Origin: UBA7683 sp964397855
GTDB lineage: Bacteria > Patescibacteriota > Saccharimonadia > Saccharimonadales > UBA7683
Assembly (NCBI GenBank): GCA_964397855.1
Contig: CAYNKQ010000001.1
Coordinates: 96,636-160,635 of the forward strand
Direction of reading: 5' to 3'
Length of the DNA: 64,000 bases
The translations under genes were made by a program, and so were the position numbers. The stretch's first letter is position 1; the number at the start of each line of letters is the position of its first letter. Of this stretch, positions 26,464-34,228 are shown piece after piece. Under the pieces are notes generated by a model. That model saw nothing but the letters and a program-made list of their open reading frames with translations. It had not been told where the DNA came from and searched no databases.

Positions 26464-26704
26464 TCGACCTATGTTACAACGGAAGTTGGTGACCTGTTCT
26501 TCGTTAAAAGCTGCGAAGGGCGCGAATTCCAACACTGTGCCGCAACGGTGAATCCTCTCAAGCTTTATGCAGCAGGGGAAAGTCCGATACGTTTGTAGCG
26601 ACTAGTAGGTCTCCCGAGCAGGAGGAAATAAAAAGATCAAAAATTAAAGGGTTTGTCTTTTTTGAAACTTCTGCCTGGATAATACCAAAAGCAGGAGTTT
26701 TTTA
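26464..26704 (+). promoter_or_regulatory. structured leader resembling a cobalamin-type riboswitch
   Basis: The 350 bp between genes hold conserved-looking RNA blocks in the order of the B12 element: GTTACAACGGAAG then GTTGGTG (26484-26490) pairing with CCAAC near 26529 around an extra CTTCG/CGAAG hairpin; ACTGTGCCGCAACGGTGA near 26533-26550; CCTCT/AGGGG closing a stem; GAAAGTCCGATAC at 26578-26590. GACCTA (26466) can pair with TAGGTC (26606) to close the domain. The downstream platform has two copies of GCAGGAG that compete for one CTTCTGC. Ligand class is a proposal; structured regulatory RNA is well supported. Confidence 0.5.
26665..26703 (+). terminator. hairpin with T run sequestering the ribosome site
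   Basis: AAACTTCTGC (26665-26674) pairs with GCAGGAGTTT (26691-26700), followed by T residues just before ATG 26705. The 3' strand contains the ribosome site GGAG (26694-26697). It could work as a terminator, a translation block, or both. Confidence 0.65.
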
Positions 26705-28342
26705 ATGAGGAAGGTAATTGAAGGAAGTTGGGTGGGCCAACGGTCTCAACTTGAGACTGCTGAATTTCAGGTTGGGCCAGAAGACTTTGGCGCCATTGGT
26801 GCAGCCTGCGAACAATTGCTTCAAGCTAACCTTGCTCAAACTGCCTACTTTGCGAACGATATTCTGATGCATGGTTCGGTCCGACCAGAAACAAGGCAGC
26901 GTGTTTCTAACGAGCTTGTTGGTGTGGCGATTGAAAAACTTGGCAAGCCATTTTGTGTTGAACTAGAGTATAAAAATAGCCTCAACGGATTGGTTGCAGA
27001 AAACGGCGAAACCCTTCGAAGCCTTAATGAACGTGGTCTCAGCAGGGCTATTGAAGAACAGTCGAAAGACCCAAGGCTGGCATTTATGGTAGAGCGACGT
27101 AGAGCAGATATTGCGTTACTTGATTTTATTGAAAACAAATTACCAGTTGGAAGTAGTGTTGTAGTGGCGTCTGCCTGCCCAGATGCTAACGACCTCCAGA
27201 TACCTATACAAGTTTTGGAAGATGCCCACTATCAACCAGAGCTTGATCAGGCTATGGTTTGGATAGTTACAAAAAATGAGACAGGCGTCACGTTTAAAAC
27301 CATAAATCTATTCCATGCGAATCCTGAAATTCTTGCCCAAACGATTGCTACCGCGACCTCTCGGCCAGTTGCTGTTGACTCTCGTGAGCGCACGCCTTGG
27401 AGCAGAACAGTGGTTGAAGGCTCTGCCGACCAACTTGAGAATACAATTATTGAAACATTTGACCAAGTTCTAACAACACTTAGGGGCCAAGAAACATTTC
27501 ACGGCTTAACAAGCGTGGAACGCGGGACTTCAGCGGCAGTTAGTTCCGAGGATCTTACTAGCGATAAACAATTTATCAAAATGCTTCAGGCAACTGAGAA
27601 CATTCTGGAAAGCGTCGCAATGAGTATCACCGGTGAACGTTCTGTTATCCCAAATAATTACTTGCAAAAAATACTAACCATAAAAAAAGCCAATGGCAGC
27701 TTTGAGCTTGAAGGTGAAAAACGCAGAGCAGTCACAAAGCTGCTAAACAATGCCACAACCATAGAGGAGTCTATGATTGCATATCAAGTGGTGCACACTG
27801 CCGCTTGTTCAGGGCTTTGGGCCACCATTGATCAGCTCTATCATCAGCAAGGTGGCAAGCAGCAAATGGAATTTAACGGCGGCGATTCAGGTGTTGCAAT
27901 TGGTGGGCTTAGCAATCTTGAATCAAGCAGAAGTTCAGGTCGCGTAGAATACGGCTGCCCTGGAGATAGTGCGCCGAGTAGTGAAACAAAAAGTATTTTT
28001 GATATGAATCAATCGGAAATTGCCTCCACGATATTTGGTCGCAAAGTTATTCAAACTAACTGTCCTAAGTGTGACACAAAAGGGGTAGAGGCTGTTGTTG
28101 AACACGGAACCATCACTTGCGGAACCTGTAATGCCTGTGTTGACGTGTGTACGGGTAGGACTCTGCGTAACGCTCGATTTCGAAAACGTGCTGCAAAGGT
28201 GGCTAAGAAAGCTTGGACGTTGTTTGGCTCTGTTAAAAAACCAAAAAAAGAACCAACGTTTAAACTTTTTGATTTTTCAAAAGTAAAACAATCTAAGCAT
28301 ACCCAAAAAATCCAAAAACGTGAGACAATAAAGGCTGCATGA
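26705..28342 (+). CDS. unknown 545-aa protein with C-terminal zinc ribbon
   Basis: I do not recognise this family. About 440 residues of mixed alpha/beta sequence without membrane segments include a central region SSVVVASACPDANDLQIPI. A cysteine cluster at ~453-485 (NCPKCD ... TCGTCNACVDVC) looks like a zinc ribbon or small metal site, and the last ~60 residues are very basic (KKPKKEPTF, KQIQKRETI-like), which suggests nucleic acid contact. GGAG precedes the ATG by 7 nt but lies inside the leader hairpin. The stop overlaps the NadD-like start (ATGA), so both are translated together under the structured leader. Confidence 0.6.
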   Translation: MRKVIEGSWVGQRSQLETAEFQVGPEDFGAIGAACEQLLQANLAQTAYFANDILMHGSVRPETRQRVSNELVGVAIEKLGKPFCVELEYKNSLNGLVAENGETLRSLNERGLSRAIEEQSKDPRLAFMVERRRADIALLDFIENKLPVGSSVVVASACPDANDLQIPIQVLEDAHYQPELDQAMVWIVTKNETGVTFKTINLFHANPEILAQTIATATSRPVAVDSRERTPWSRTVVEGSADQLENTIIETFDQVLTTLRGQETFHGLTSVERGTSAAVSSEDLTSDKQFIKMLQATENILESVAMSITGERSVIPNNYLQKILTIKKANGSFELEGEKRRAVTKLLNNATTIEESMIAYQVVHTAACSGLWATIDQLYHQQGGKQQMEFNGGDSGVAIGGLSNLESSRSSGRVEYGCPGDSAPSSETKSIFDMNQSEIASTIFGRKVIQTNCPKCDTKGVEAVVEHGTITCGTCNACVDVCTGRTLRNARFRKRAAKVAKKAWTLFGSVKKPKKEPTFKLFDFSKVKQSKHTQKIQKRETIKAA

Positions 28343-28938
28343 AGATAGGACTATTCGCCGGAACTTTCGATCCAATCCATAATGGGCATCTTGCGTTTGC
28401 ACAAAAGGCCGTACAAGAAGCTGAGCTCGATAAAGTTGTTATAGTTGCTGAAAAGAACCCTTACCGTAAAAAGCCACATGCCCAATGGGATCATCGCCAA
28501 TCAATGATTGAGCATGCTACTGAATCCGACACATTTGCCGACCATGATTACGAGTTTTCAAATCAGTTAGCCCACAAACACACCATGATAGATTTTCTGA
28601 ATGTTGCTCAAAAACATTACGGTAATGAGCATGAATTTTGGTTTTTGGTAGGTGCAGATACATTTGAACATATGCATAAGTGGCGTGATGTTGCTGCAAC
28701 CCATGTCTATGGTGGTTTCGTGGTTGCTCTGAGGGACGAACAGACTATGGAATGGCTTGAATCAAAGATCAAGACTCTCAAAGATATCGGTATGCACGTT
28801 CAGTATAAAGTAGTGCCTAACATGTACGGATCAATAAGTTCAAGCAAGGTTCGTACTCAGGTACAAAATGGCGGGATTGTTTCTGACATTTCACCAGCCG
28901 TCGCTAGTTATATGCAGGCCCACAAACTCTATATTTAG
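28339..28938 (+). CDS. NadD-like nucleotidyltransferase
   Basis: 199 aa. GTFDPIHNGHL at the N-terminus is the HxGH nucleotide-binding motif, FWFLVGADTFEHMHKW is the NadD-type GADxxxxxxxW motif, and SISSSKVRTQ is the C-terminal ISSTxIR equivalent. The likely reaction is adenylylation of nicotinate mononucleotide with ATP in NAD synthesis. The gene is not near its usual partners (rsfS, obg) but is coupled to an unknown 545-aa gene behind a riboswitch-like leader, so a different pyridine or pantetheine-like substrate is possible. Confidence 0.75.
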   Translation: MKIGLFAGTFDPIHNGHLAFAQKAVQEAELDKVVIVAEKNPYRKKPHAQWDHRQSMIEHATESDTFADHDYEFSNQLAHKHTMIDFLNVAQKHYGNEHEFWFLVGADTFEHMHKWRDVAATHVYGGFVVALRDEQTMEWLESKIKTLKDIGMHVQYKVVPNMYGSISSSKVRTQVQNGGIVSDISPAVASYMQAHKLYI

Positions 28939-28980
28939 TTGCGTAGCATCTGAGTAAAATGCTTATGATATACTAACTCT

Positions 28981-30339
28981 GTGCTTGCAATACAAACATA
29001 TTCACTCCTCGTTGTCGGGGCATTTTTAATAGTAGGCTACTTAGTCGTACGCTTACCGTTGCTGAGTCGAGCCTATCTACCTGGTTCGCTTATTGCTGGT
29101 GCCCTGCTACTGCTTGTTAGTCCGCAAATTGCTGGTCAGTACTTTCCGGATTGGCAACTCAACGCACACTTTTATGAATTCTGGCGGATGCTGCCCAAAC
29201 AGCTGATTAACATTGTCTTCGCCAGTCTCTTTCTGGCTAGGCCACTTTTTCCAATGAAAAAGATGTGGAGCATGGCAGGGCCGCAAGTGGCCTTTGGGCA
29301 GATGTTGGCTTGGGGTCAGTATGCACTCGGTGGAATAGTAACGCTGTTGATACTAATTCCATTCTTCAAGGCTAGGGATATTACAGCTGCATTAATCGAA
29401 GTTAGTTTTGAGGGTGGTCACGGTACTGTTTCTGGCATGGCACCAGTTTTTAATAACCTTGGTTTCCAAGATGGTCAAGAAGTTGCGCTGGGCTTGGCAA
29501 CGCTCAGTCTCTGCACGGCGCTAGTTAGTGGAGTGTTGCTTGTAGGCTGGGGGCGACGTCGAGGTCATATTAAAGCGGTCTACAAGACGAATCTTCGGGA
29601 GCGAATATATCACCGGAGAATCATCCATGAACTTAACAAAAAGGGAGTCAAGCTCCGCGAGCATCTAACACCCAAGTGGGTGTTTAGTCACGTTGTTCTG
29701 ATTGGCTTGAGTGTTCTGATTGGCTGGTTTATTTACCAAGGCTTGTTGCTTGTTGAAGTAAATACTTGGGGCAAGCATAACGTAACAGCACTACGTTACG
29801 TGCCGTTCTTCCCGTTTTGTATGTTTGGGGGAATGATCGCACAGATTATTTGGTCTAAGCTTGGGCTCTCTACTTCTCGGCCACTAGTAGAGCTCCTAAG
29901 CAGTATTGCGCTGAGTATTCTTATTGCAACCGCGGTTGCAACGATGTCGATTAATGCGATTGGTCATAATATTGGAATATTCTTGGTGCTTGCAGTGACT
30001 GGCATAGTTTGGATACTATTTGGCTTTACGGTGCTTGCACGTCATATGTTTAAAAAGCACTGGTTCCAAAATGGAATTGTTAATGCAGCCCAGAGTATGG
30101 GGATGACGGCTACGGGCCTGCTGTTCTTGCATATGGTAGATCCAGATGACAAGACTAACTCAGCAGAAAGCTTTGGTTTTAAGCAGCTGATGTTTGAGCC
30201 GTTCGTTGGTGGTGGCATTGTAACTGCACTTTCAATGCCAGCAATTATTGCTATAGGCTTGCCCATGTTCACTGCAATTGCTGCTGGAATCTGTGCGTTT
30301 TGGATGGTTATTGGTGTTACGTACTTTGGTCGTAAATAG
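28981..30339 (+). CDS. gltS: GltS-family sodium/glutamate symporter
   Basis: 452 aa with about 11-12 transmembrane helices in two inverted halves. FEGGHGTVSGMAPVF is the family's substrate/sodium hairpin in the first half, and NAAQSMGMTATGLLFL is the equivalent in the second. It probably imports glutamate with sodium; substrate may differ. GTG start with TATACT exactly 6 nt upstream indicates a leaderless transcript separate from the NadD-like operon. Glutamate import would suit an auxotroph. Confidence 0.8.
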   Translation: MLAIQTYSLLVVGAFLIVGYLVVRLPLLSRAYLPGSLIAGALLLLVSPQIAGQYFPDWQLNAHFYEFWRMLPKQLINIVFASLFLARPLFPMKKMWSMAGPQVAFGQMLAWGQYALGGIVTLLILIPFFKARDITAALIEVSFEGGHGTVSGMAPVFNNLGFQDGQEVALGLATLSLCTALVSGVLLVGWGRRRGHIKAVYKTNLRERIYHRRIIHELNKKGVKLREHLTPKWVFSHVVLIGLSVLIGWFIYQGLLLVEVNTWGKHNVTALRYVPFFPFCMFGGMIAQIIWSKLGLSTSRPLVELLSSIALSILIATAVATMSINAIGHNIGIFLVLAVTGIVWILFGFTVLARHMFKKHWFQNGIVNAAQSMGMTATGLLFLHMVDPDDKTNSAESFGFKQLMFEPFVGGGIVTALSMPAIIAIGLPMFTAIAAGICAFWMVIGVTYFGRK

Positions 30340-30352
30340 AAAGCTAAAAGTC

Positions 30353-32044
30353 CTAAGCGGATTCTTCGGAGTAGTGAGTTTCAAGGTAGTGCAAATGTTT
30401 TTCGCGGAACTTGTTGAACTCAGATTTCTTAAGCCCAGATCGTTTCATGAAAGTACTGATTTTTTCCGAGCCAATAAAGTGTGGCATCATAACGTAAGCT
30501 GCGCCATTTGAGTACAGGTGTGCAGCTTGTCGGGCGGTGTCTGCGGATCCTACAAAAACTGCACCCGGGTTGTTAGCCTTGAGCCAACTTGCTAGAAATT
30601 CGTTTGTCGCAAAGTCACTAATTGTTGATACAACCAGTTTGCTTGTGTCAAGATTTAGTTCTTCTATCAGCTCAGCATCTGTTGCGTCACCATACATGAA
30701 ATTAACGTGCTGTCGTTCAATAAGTTCAACAGCGTCTGGATCATAATCAACGACTACAAAGCGTTTCTTCATAGAACGAAAAGTGCGTATAAATTCTGCC
30801 CCGCCTTTACGATAGCCAAAGAGCACAATCGGGTAGCGTTGAAGCGCAGTTTTCTGTTCAAGCTTTGTGACTTTACGCTCAAACAAGCGAAGGCGTTTTT
30901 CTAGCAAGGTATATAGTTCGTCGTCATACTTTATGAGATAGGCTGAACCAGCAAAAGTGATTAAAGCAGTTAGGCTGATTACTGCTTGAACTGGTTTACC
31001 GACAAAGTTTCCGTGTAGTGCAGCGACTACAAACACCAAAGAGAACTCGCTGATCTGACTCATAGCAATTGCCGCCTTAAAGCTCGCCCGTTTTGTATAA
31101 CCTAAAATGCCAAGAGTGATAAGAGTTATCAGCGGCTTTACAATAAAAACGAGTAACGAAAATATCACCGCGGCAACAATCGTTCCTCTGAGCTGGTGGG
31201 GAGCGAGTGTGTGCCCGAGAGTGATAAAGAAGATAATAATAAAGAAGTCACGAAGTGGCTTGAGGCGGGTTGTTATCTCGTGACTTACGGGTAGTCCAGC
31301 AAGGCTAATTCCTGCAAACAATGCACCAACTTCAATTGAAAAACCTATTTTGGCAAACAATGTTGCGATTCCAAGCGCCCAGCCAATAGAAACAACAAGC
31401 AGCAGTTCTTTAGAAGATTGAAGTATTCTAGCTAAGCGGGGTAATATATATCTACTGATGAGGTAGAGTAGCACGGTTACGAGTAGCCCCCGTCCAACTA
31501 ATAGGCCAAGACTTATTAAAGAGCCGCCCTCTGCTTTGCCAGACAGTACGATCTTTCCTACGGTTGCCACTACGTCTTGTAGTAGTAGGACGCCAATTGC
31601 GATCTGAGCATACAATCTGCCGGTTTCTTTTTTATCATGCACGAGCGTAACAATAATAATTGTGCTACTCAGCGCTAAACACAGGCCGATAATTAGCGAT
31701 TCTAGTCGTCCGAAATTAAGTAGCTGTGCAGCAATAGCGCCAACTGCTGTCATAAATCCAACTTGCGCTAAAGTTGTTGTAAACACGACCTTACCGAGAC
31801 GTGAAACAATTTTGAGGCTGAGTTCTAAGCCAACAATAAATAGCAACAGGGCAACACCAAGCGTGCTGAGCACCTCAAAGCCACTTTCATCACGAATAAT
31901 ATTAAACAATGCTGGTCCCGCCAGTACGCCAGTGATGATATGTCCAATAATCAGCGGCTGCTTAAGCGTGCGCATGATGATTGCAATACCAGCACCAAGC
32001 CCTACTACAAGGCTCAGTTGCGTAAAAAAATCTAATCCATGCAT
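30353..32044 (-). CDS. KefB-type cation:proton antiporter with TrkA-N domain
   Basis: 563 aa. The first ~380 residues are a CPA2 antiporter with about 12 helices, with the unwound-helix motifs near LIIGLCLALSSTIIIVTL and SIEVGALFAGISLAGLP. A Rossmann TrkA/RCK-N domain follows (PIVLFGYRKGGAEFIRTF ... NFMYGDATDAELI), which usually senses NAD(H) or nucleotides. Likely role: K+ or Na+/H+ exchange. The nucleotide loop reads GYRKGG rather than GxGxxG, so ligand binding may be altered. GAGGA precedes the ATG at 32044. Confidence 0.85.
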   Translation of the reverse strand: MHGLDFFTQLSLVVGLGAGIAIIMRTLKQPLIIGHIITGVLAGPALFNIIRDESGFEVLSTLGVALLLFIVGLELSLKIVSRLGKVVFTTTLAQVGFMTAVGAIAAQLLNFGRLESLIIGLCLALSSTIIIVTLVHDKKETGRLYAQIAIGVLLLQDVVATVGKIVLSGKAEGGSLISLGLLVGRGLLVTVLLYLISRYILPRLARILQSSKELLLVVSIGWALGIATLFAKIGFSIEVGALFAGISLAGLPVSHEITTRLKPLRDFFIIIFFITLGHTLAPHQLRGTIVAAVIFSLLVFIVKPLITLITLGILGYTKRASFKAAIAMSQISEFSLVFVVAALHGNFVGKPVQAVISLTALITFAGSAYLIKYDDELYTLLEKRLRLFERKVTKLEQKTALQRYPIVLFGYRKGGAEFIRTFRSMKKRFVVVDYDPDAVELIERQHVNFMYGDATDAELIEELNLDTSKLVVSTISDFATNEFLASWLKANNPGAVFVGSADTARQAAHLYSNGAAYVMMPHFIGSEKISTFMKRSGLKKSEFNKFREKHLHYLETHYSEESA

Positions 32045-32228
32045 GTTTGTTTCCTCTTAATTTAAGGTAAATTATGACACAAACTACTTATGTTTGTCCA
32101 CAGTGGAGTAGTTAGTAAGGTAAACAAAAAGCAAAGACCATTCCTTCGCCGCTGCAAATTTAATAATTCTCGCAACGCGAGACAGCTAATCCACCCATTC
32201 ACTACTCACCCGAATACTTAACGACTGG

Positions 32229-32334
32229 ATCCTCAGTCAAGTTGAGGATGACAGAGGCAGGAGATTGATTATTGAATGGCTGGATCCCGTACCCGCCTGT
32301 CTGGCCGACAGGACGGGCAGGTCAAGTCCAGGAT
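32229..32334. repeat. pair of related hairpin repeats (REP-like)
   Basis: Within the 309-bp gap 32045-32353 two units begin CTGGATCC. The first forms ATCCTCA / TGAGGAT (32230-32250). The second contains CCCG-CCTGTC / GACAGG-A-CGGG (32293-32318) closed by CTGGA / TCCAG. Both include GTCAAGT and AGGATGA. They resemble dispersed palindromic repeats and could be folded on either strand; no coding signal lies in the rest of the gap. Confidence 0.55.
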
Positions 32335-32353
32335 GAGACCAGAAAGAAGGCGC

Positions 32354-33025
32354 CTATTCAGCCTTTGCTGCGGGAGGAGTTCCACCAGCTTTCGTAATGG
32401 CTTCGTTAAGAACCTTTGTAAACGCTTCGAGGTTGGCAGGGTTTTCAATCTTGTTGCCATTAAGAATAAAAGTTGGTGTGCCAGTAATATTAAACTGCTT
32501 GGCGCTTGAAACATCACGGTTAATACGATCAGCTACAGACTCGCTAACATAATCAGCTTTAAATTTGACCATATCGAGACCAAGCGCTTTTGCGTAGTCT
32601 TCAAAAAGAGCCTGTTGGTTTGCCGAAGCTTGACCCCAGTAATTCTGTGATTCGTAGAGCTTGTCGTGCATTTCAAAGAACTTACCTTGGTTACCGGCAG
32701 CTTCTGCGGCACGTGCTGCAGAAAACGCGTTCGGGTGAATGCTAATAATTGGGTAGTGTCTGAATACGAAAGTAACTTGTTCGCCAAATTGTTCTTCAAG
32801 CGATTTGACTATTGGATAGTACGCCCCACAGCTTGGGCACTGGAAGTCGCCATATTCAATAAGAGTAACCTTCTTATCTCGGCCATTCCTGACATGGTCA
32901 TCAGCCTGAACTTGCTTGGCATCTCCAGTAAAGTTTGCGGCAGTGTTTTCCTTTGGCTTTGTGATAACAAACAAAGCCCCGAGTCCAACAATAACAACCG
33001 CTAAAATAATCCAAAATCGATTCAC
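32354..33025 (-). CDS. membrane-anchored DsbA-like thioredoxin-fold oxidoreductase
   Basis: 223 aa from GTG 33025 with AGGAGA upstream. An N-terminal transmembrane anchor (FWIILAVVIVGLGALFVI) is followed by a thioredoxin fold with an inserted helical domain. Active-site motif C63-P-S-C66 (FQCPSCGAYY), with the cis-proline in GTPTFILNG. It should form or isomerise disulfides in exported proteins; several cysteine-bearing surface proteins in this window are plausible clients. No VKOR or DsbB partner is seen in the window. Confidence 0.88.
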   Translation of the reverse strand: MNRFWIILAVVIVGLGALFVITKPKENTAANFTGDAKQVQADDHVRNGRDKKVTLIEYGDFQCPSCGAYYPIVKSLEEQFGEQVTFVFRHYPIISIHPNAFSAARAAEAAGNQGKFFEMHDKLYESQNYWGQASANQQALFEDYAKALGLDMVKFKADYVSESVADRINRDVSSAKQFNITGTPTFILNGNKIENPANLEAFTKVLNEAITKAGGTPPAAKAE

Positions 33026-33121
33026 GTATTTCTCCTGTTAGGTAGACTAATAATACCATAGCAGTAGTCGGATGTATTAAAGCTAGCGTCTATAACGGGA
33101 GTGGGTTACTATAAGTACATT

Positions 33122-34051
33122 ATGAGAACATTCCTTTGGATAGTACTCGCGTGTAATCAACTTGGCCTACTACTTATTGGTGCCGTAAAACTGAATCAAT
33201 TTGAGATGAGCGAGTTTGCATTTAAAGAAGCTCTAACACATCAAAGTGGTCATCAGGCAAAGCTTCATAGGGCGCTTCATCGACTCCTTCCAAAGGTTCG
33301 TCTGCTACAGCTGACTAAGATAACGGTACTGCTGATTACATCTGCTGTTCTTTTTAGTCACCTTAACCAGCCCGTGCTCGGCTTGGTGTACACACTACTG
33401 AGCTGTCTTGTTATCATAATGCTCAGCCGAATCTTGTTTATACAGAATCAAGCGACAAGATTGTTCGAGTATTCACTTGAGTTACTGCTAAAAGTCACTG
33501 AGCTGCTTCAGCCGCTGTGGGTACTCACGGGTGTACCGAAAAGACGAGAACTTTTGCAGCCACATTCGCTAGCAGAATTTACAGATCAACTCCGGAGACT
33601 ACCAAGCACCGTAGTTAGTCCGGTCCAACGACAGCGCCTCGAGACATTGCTAGAGAGTGACACCAAGGAAGTTAAAGATATCATGACACCAAAAAAACGC
33701 GTGATTATGGTTGAGCCTTCAGCTACGCTTGGTCCAATCGTTCTGAGCGATTTGCAAAAGAGTGGACACGGTTACTTTCCTGTGGCCACCAAGAAGGGTG
33801 AACCCGAGGGTGTACTAACACTAAGCGACGTATCAGATCTGCAGCTCGCAAAACAGCGACCACTTGTACGAGATTTCATGTCAGCACATGTTGTTTGGGT
33901 AGAAGAAGTCAGCTCGCTTTCTGGGTTGACCCAGTCGTTCTTACAAGAAAAACAGTATTTGGTGTTTGTTCGCAACCAAGAAGGTGAGCTAAGTGGCGTG
34001 GTGACCATTGCCGATCTCATGAAACACTTGGTGGGAATCGTTAAAGAATAG
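33122..34051 (+). CDS. CBS-domain membrane protein, CNNM/HlyC-like with reduced membrane domain
   Basis: 309 aa from ATG 33122, TACTAT 9 nt upstream. An N-terminal part with about three hydrophobic helices is followed by a CBS pair: DIMTPKKRVIMVEPSATL ... GYFPVATKKGEPEGVLTLSDVSDL and VRDFMSAHVVWVEEV ... YLVFVRNQEGELSGVVTIADLM. The order resembles DUF21-CBS (CorC/CNNM) proteins, but the membrane part is divergent and the C-terminal CorC_HlyC domain is missing. Possible divalent cation efflux regulator; not certain. Confidence 0.65.
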   Translation: MRTFLWIVLACNQLGLLLIGAVKLNQFEMSEFAFKEALTHQSGHQAKLHRALHRLLPKVRLLQLTKITVLLITSAVLFSHLNQPVLGLVYTLLSCLVIIMLSRILFIQNQATRLFEYSLELLLKVTELLQPLWVLTGVPKRRELLQPHSLAEFTDQLRRLPSTVVSPVQRQRLETLLESDTKEVKDIMTPKKRVIMVEPSATLGPIVLSDLQKSGHGYFPVATKKGEPEGVLTLSDVSDLQLAKQRPLVRDFMSAHVVWVEEVSSLSGLTQSFLQEKQYLVFVRNQEGELSGVVTIADLMKHLVGIVKE

Positions 34052-34092
34052 CCCGGTTCGAAGGGCCACCTTCCTTTCCAACTTACATCTGT

Positions 34093-34228
34093 TATAATAA
34101 GCTCCAAGATGATCTATTTGGTAAATAACAATATGAATTCACGGGCCGGCGTATAAAATCGCTTGGATTTATGCCGCCTCAGCCCCTGCACAAGCCTGAA
34201 GCCAGATAACCTAAAAGGAAACCATACT
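34093..34228 (+). promoter_or_regulatory. aspS promoter and structured 5' leader
   Basis: TATAAT (34093-34098) would give a leader of about 120 nt, long for this genome. It contains a strong hairpin at 34143-34185: GGGC, GGCG and ATAAA on the 5' side pair with TTTAT, CGCC and GCCC on the 3' side. AAAAGGAAA then precedes the ATG. No T-box features are visible. Confidence 0.5.

Noticed and set aside
26574..26590. GGGGAAAGTCC resembles conserved region I of RNase P RNA
   Set aside because: The other RNase P blocks are absent and only ~115 nt remain before the next start codon; the surrounding pairing fits a riboswitch-like leader better.
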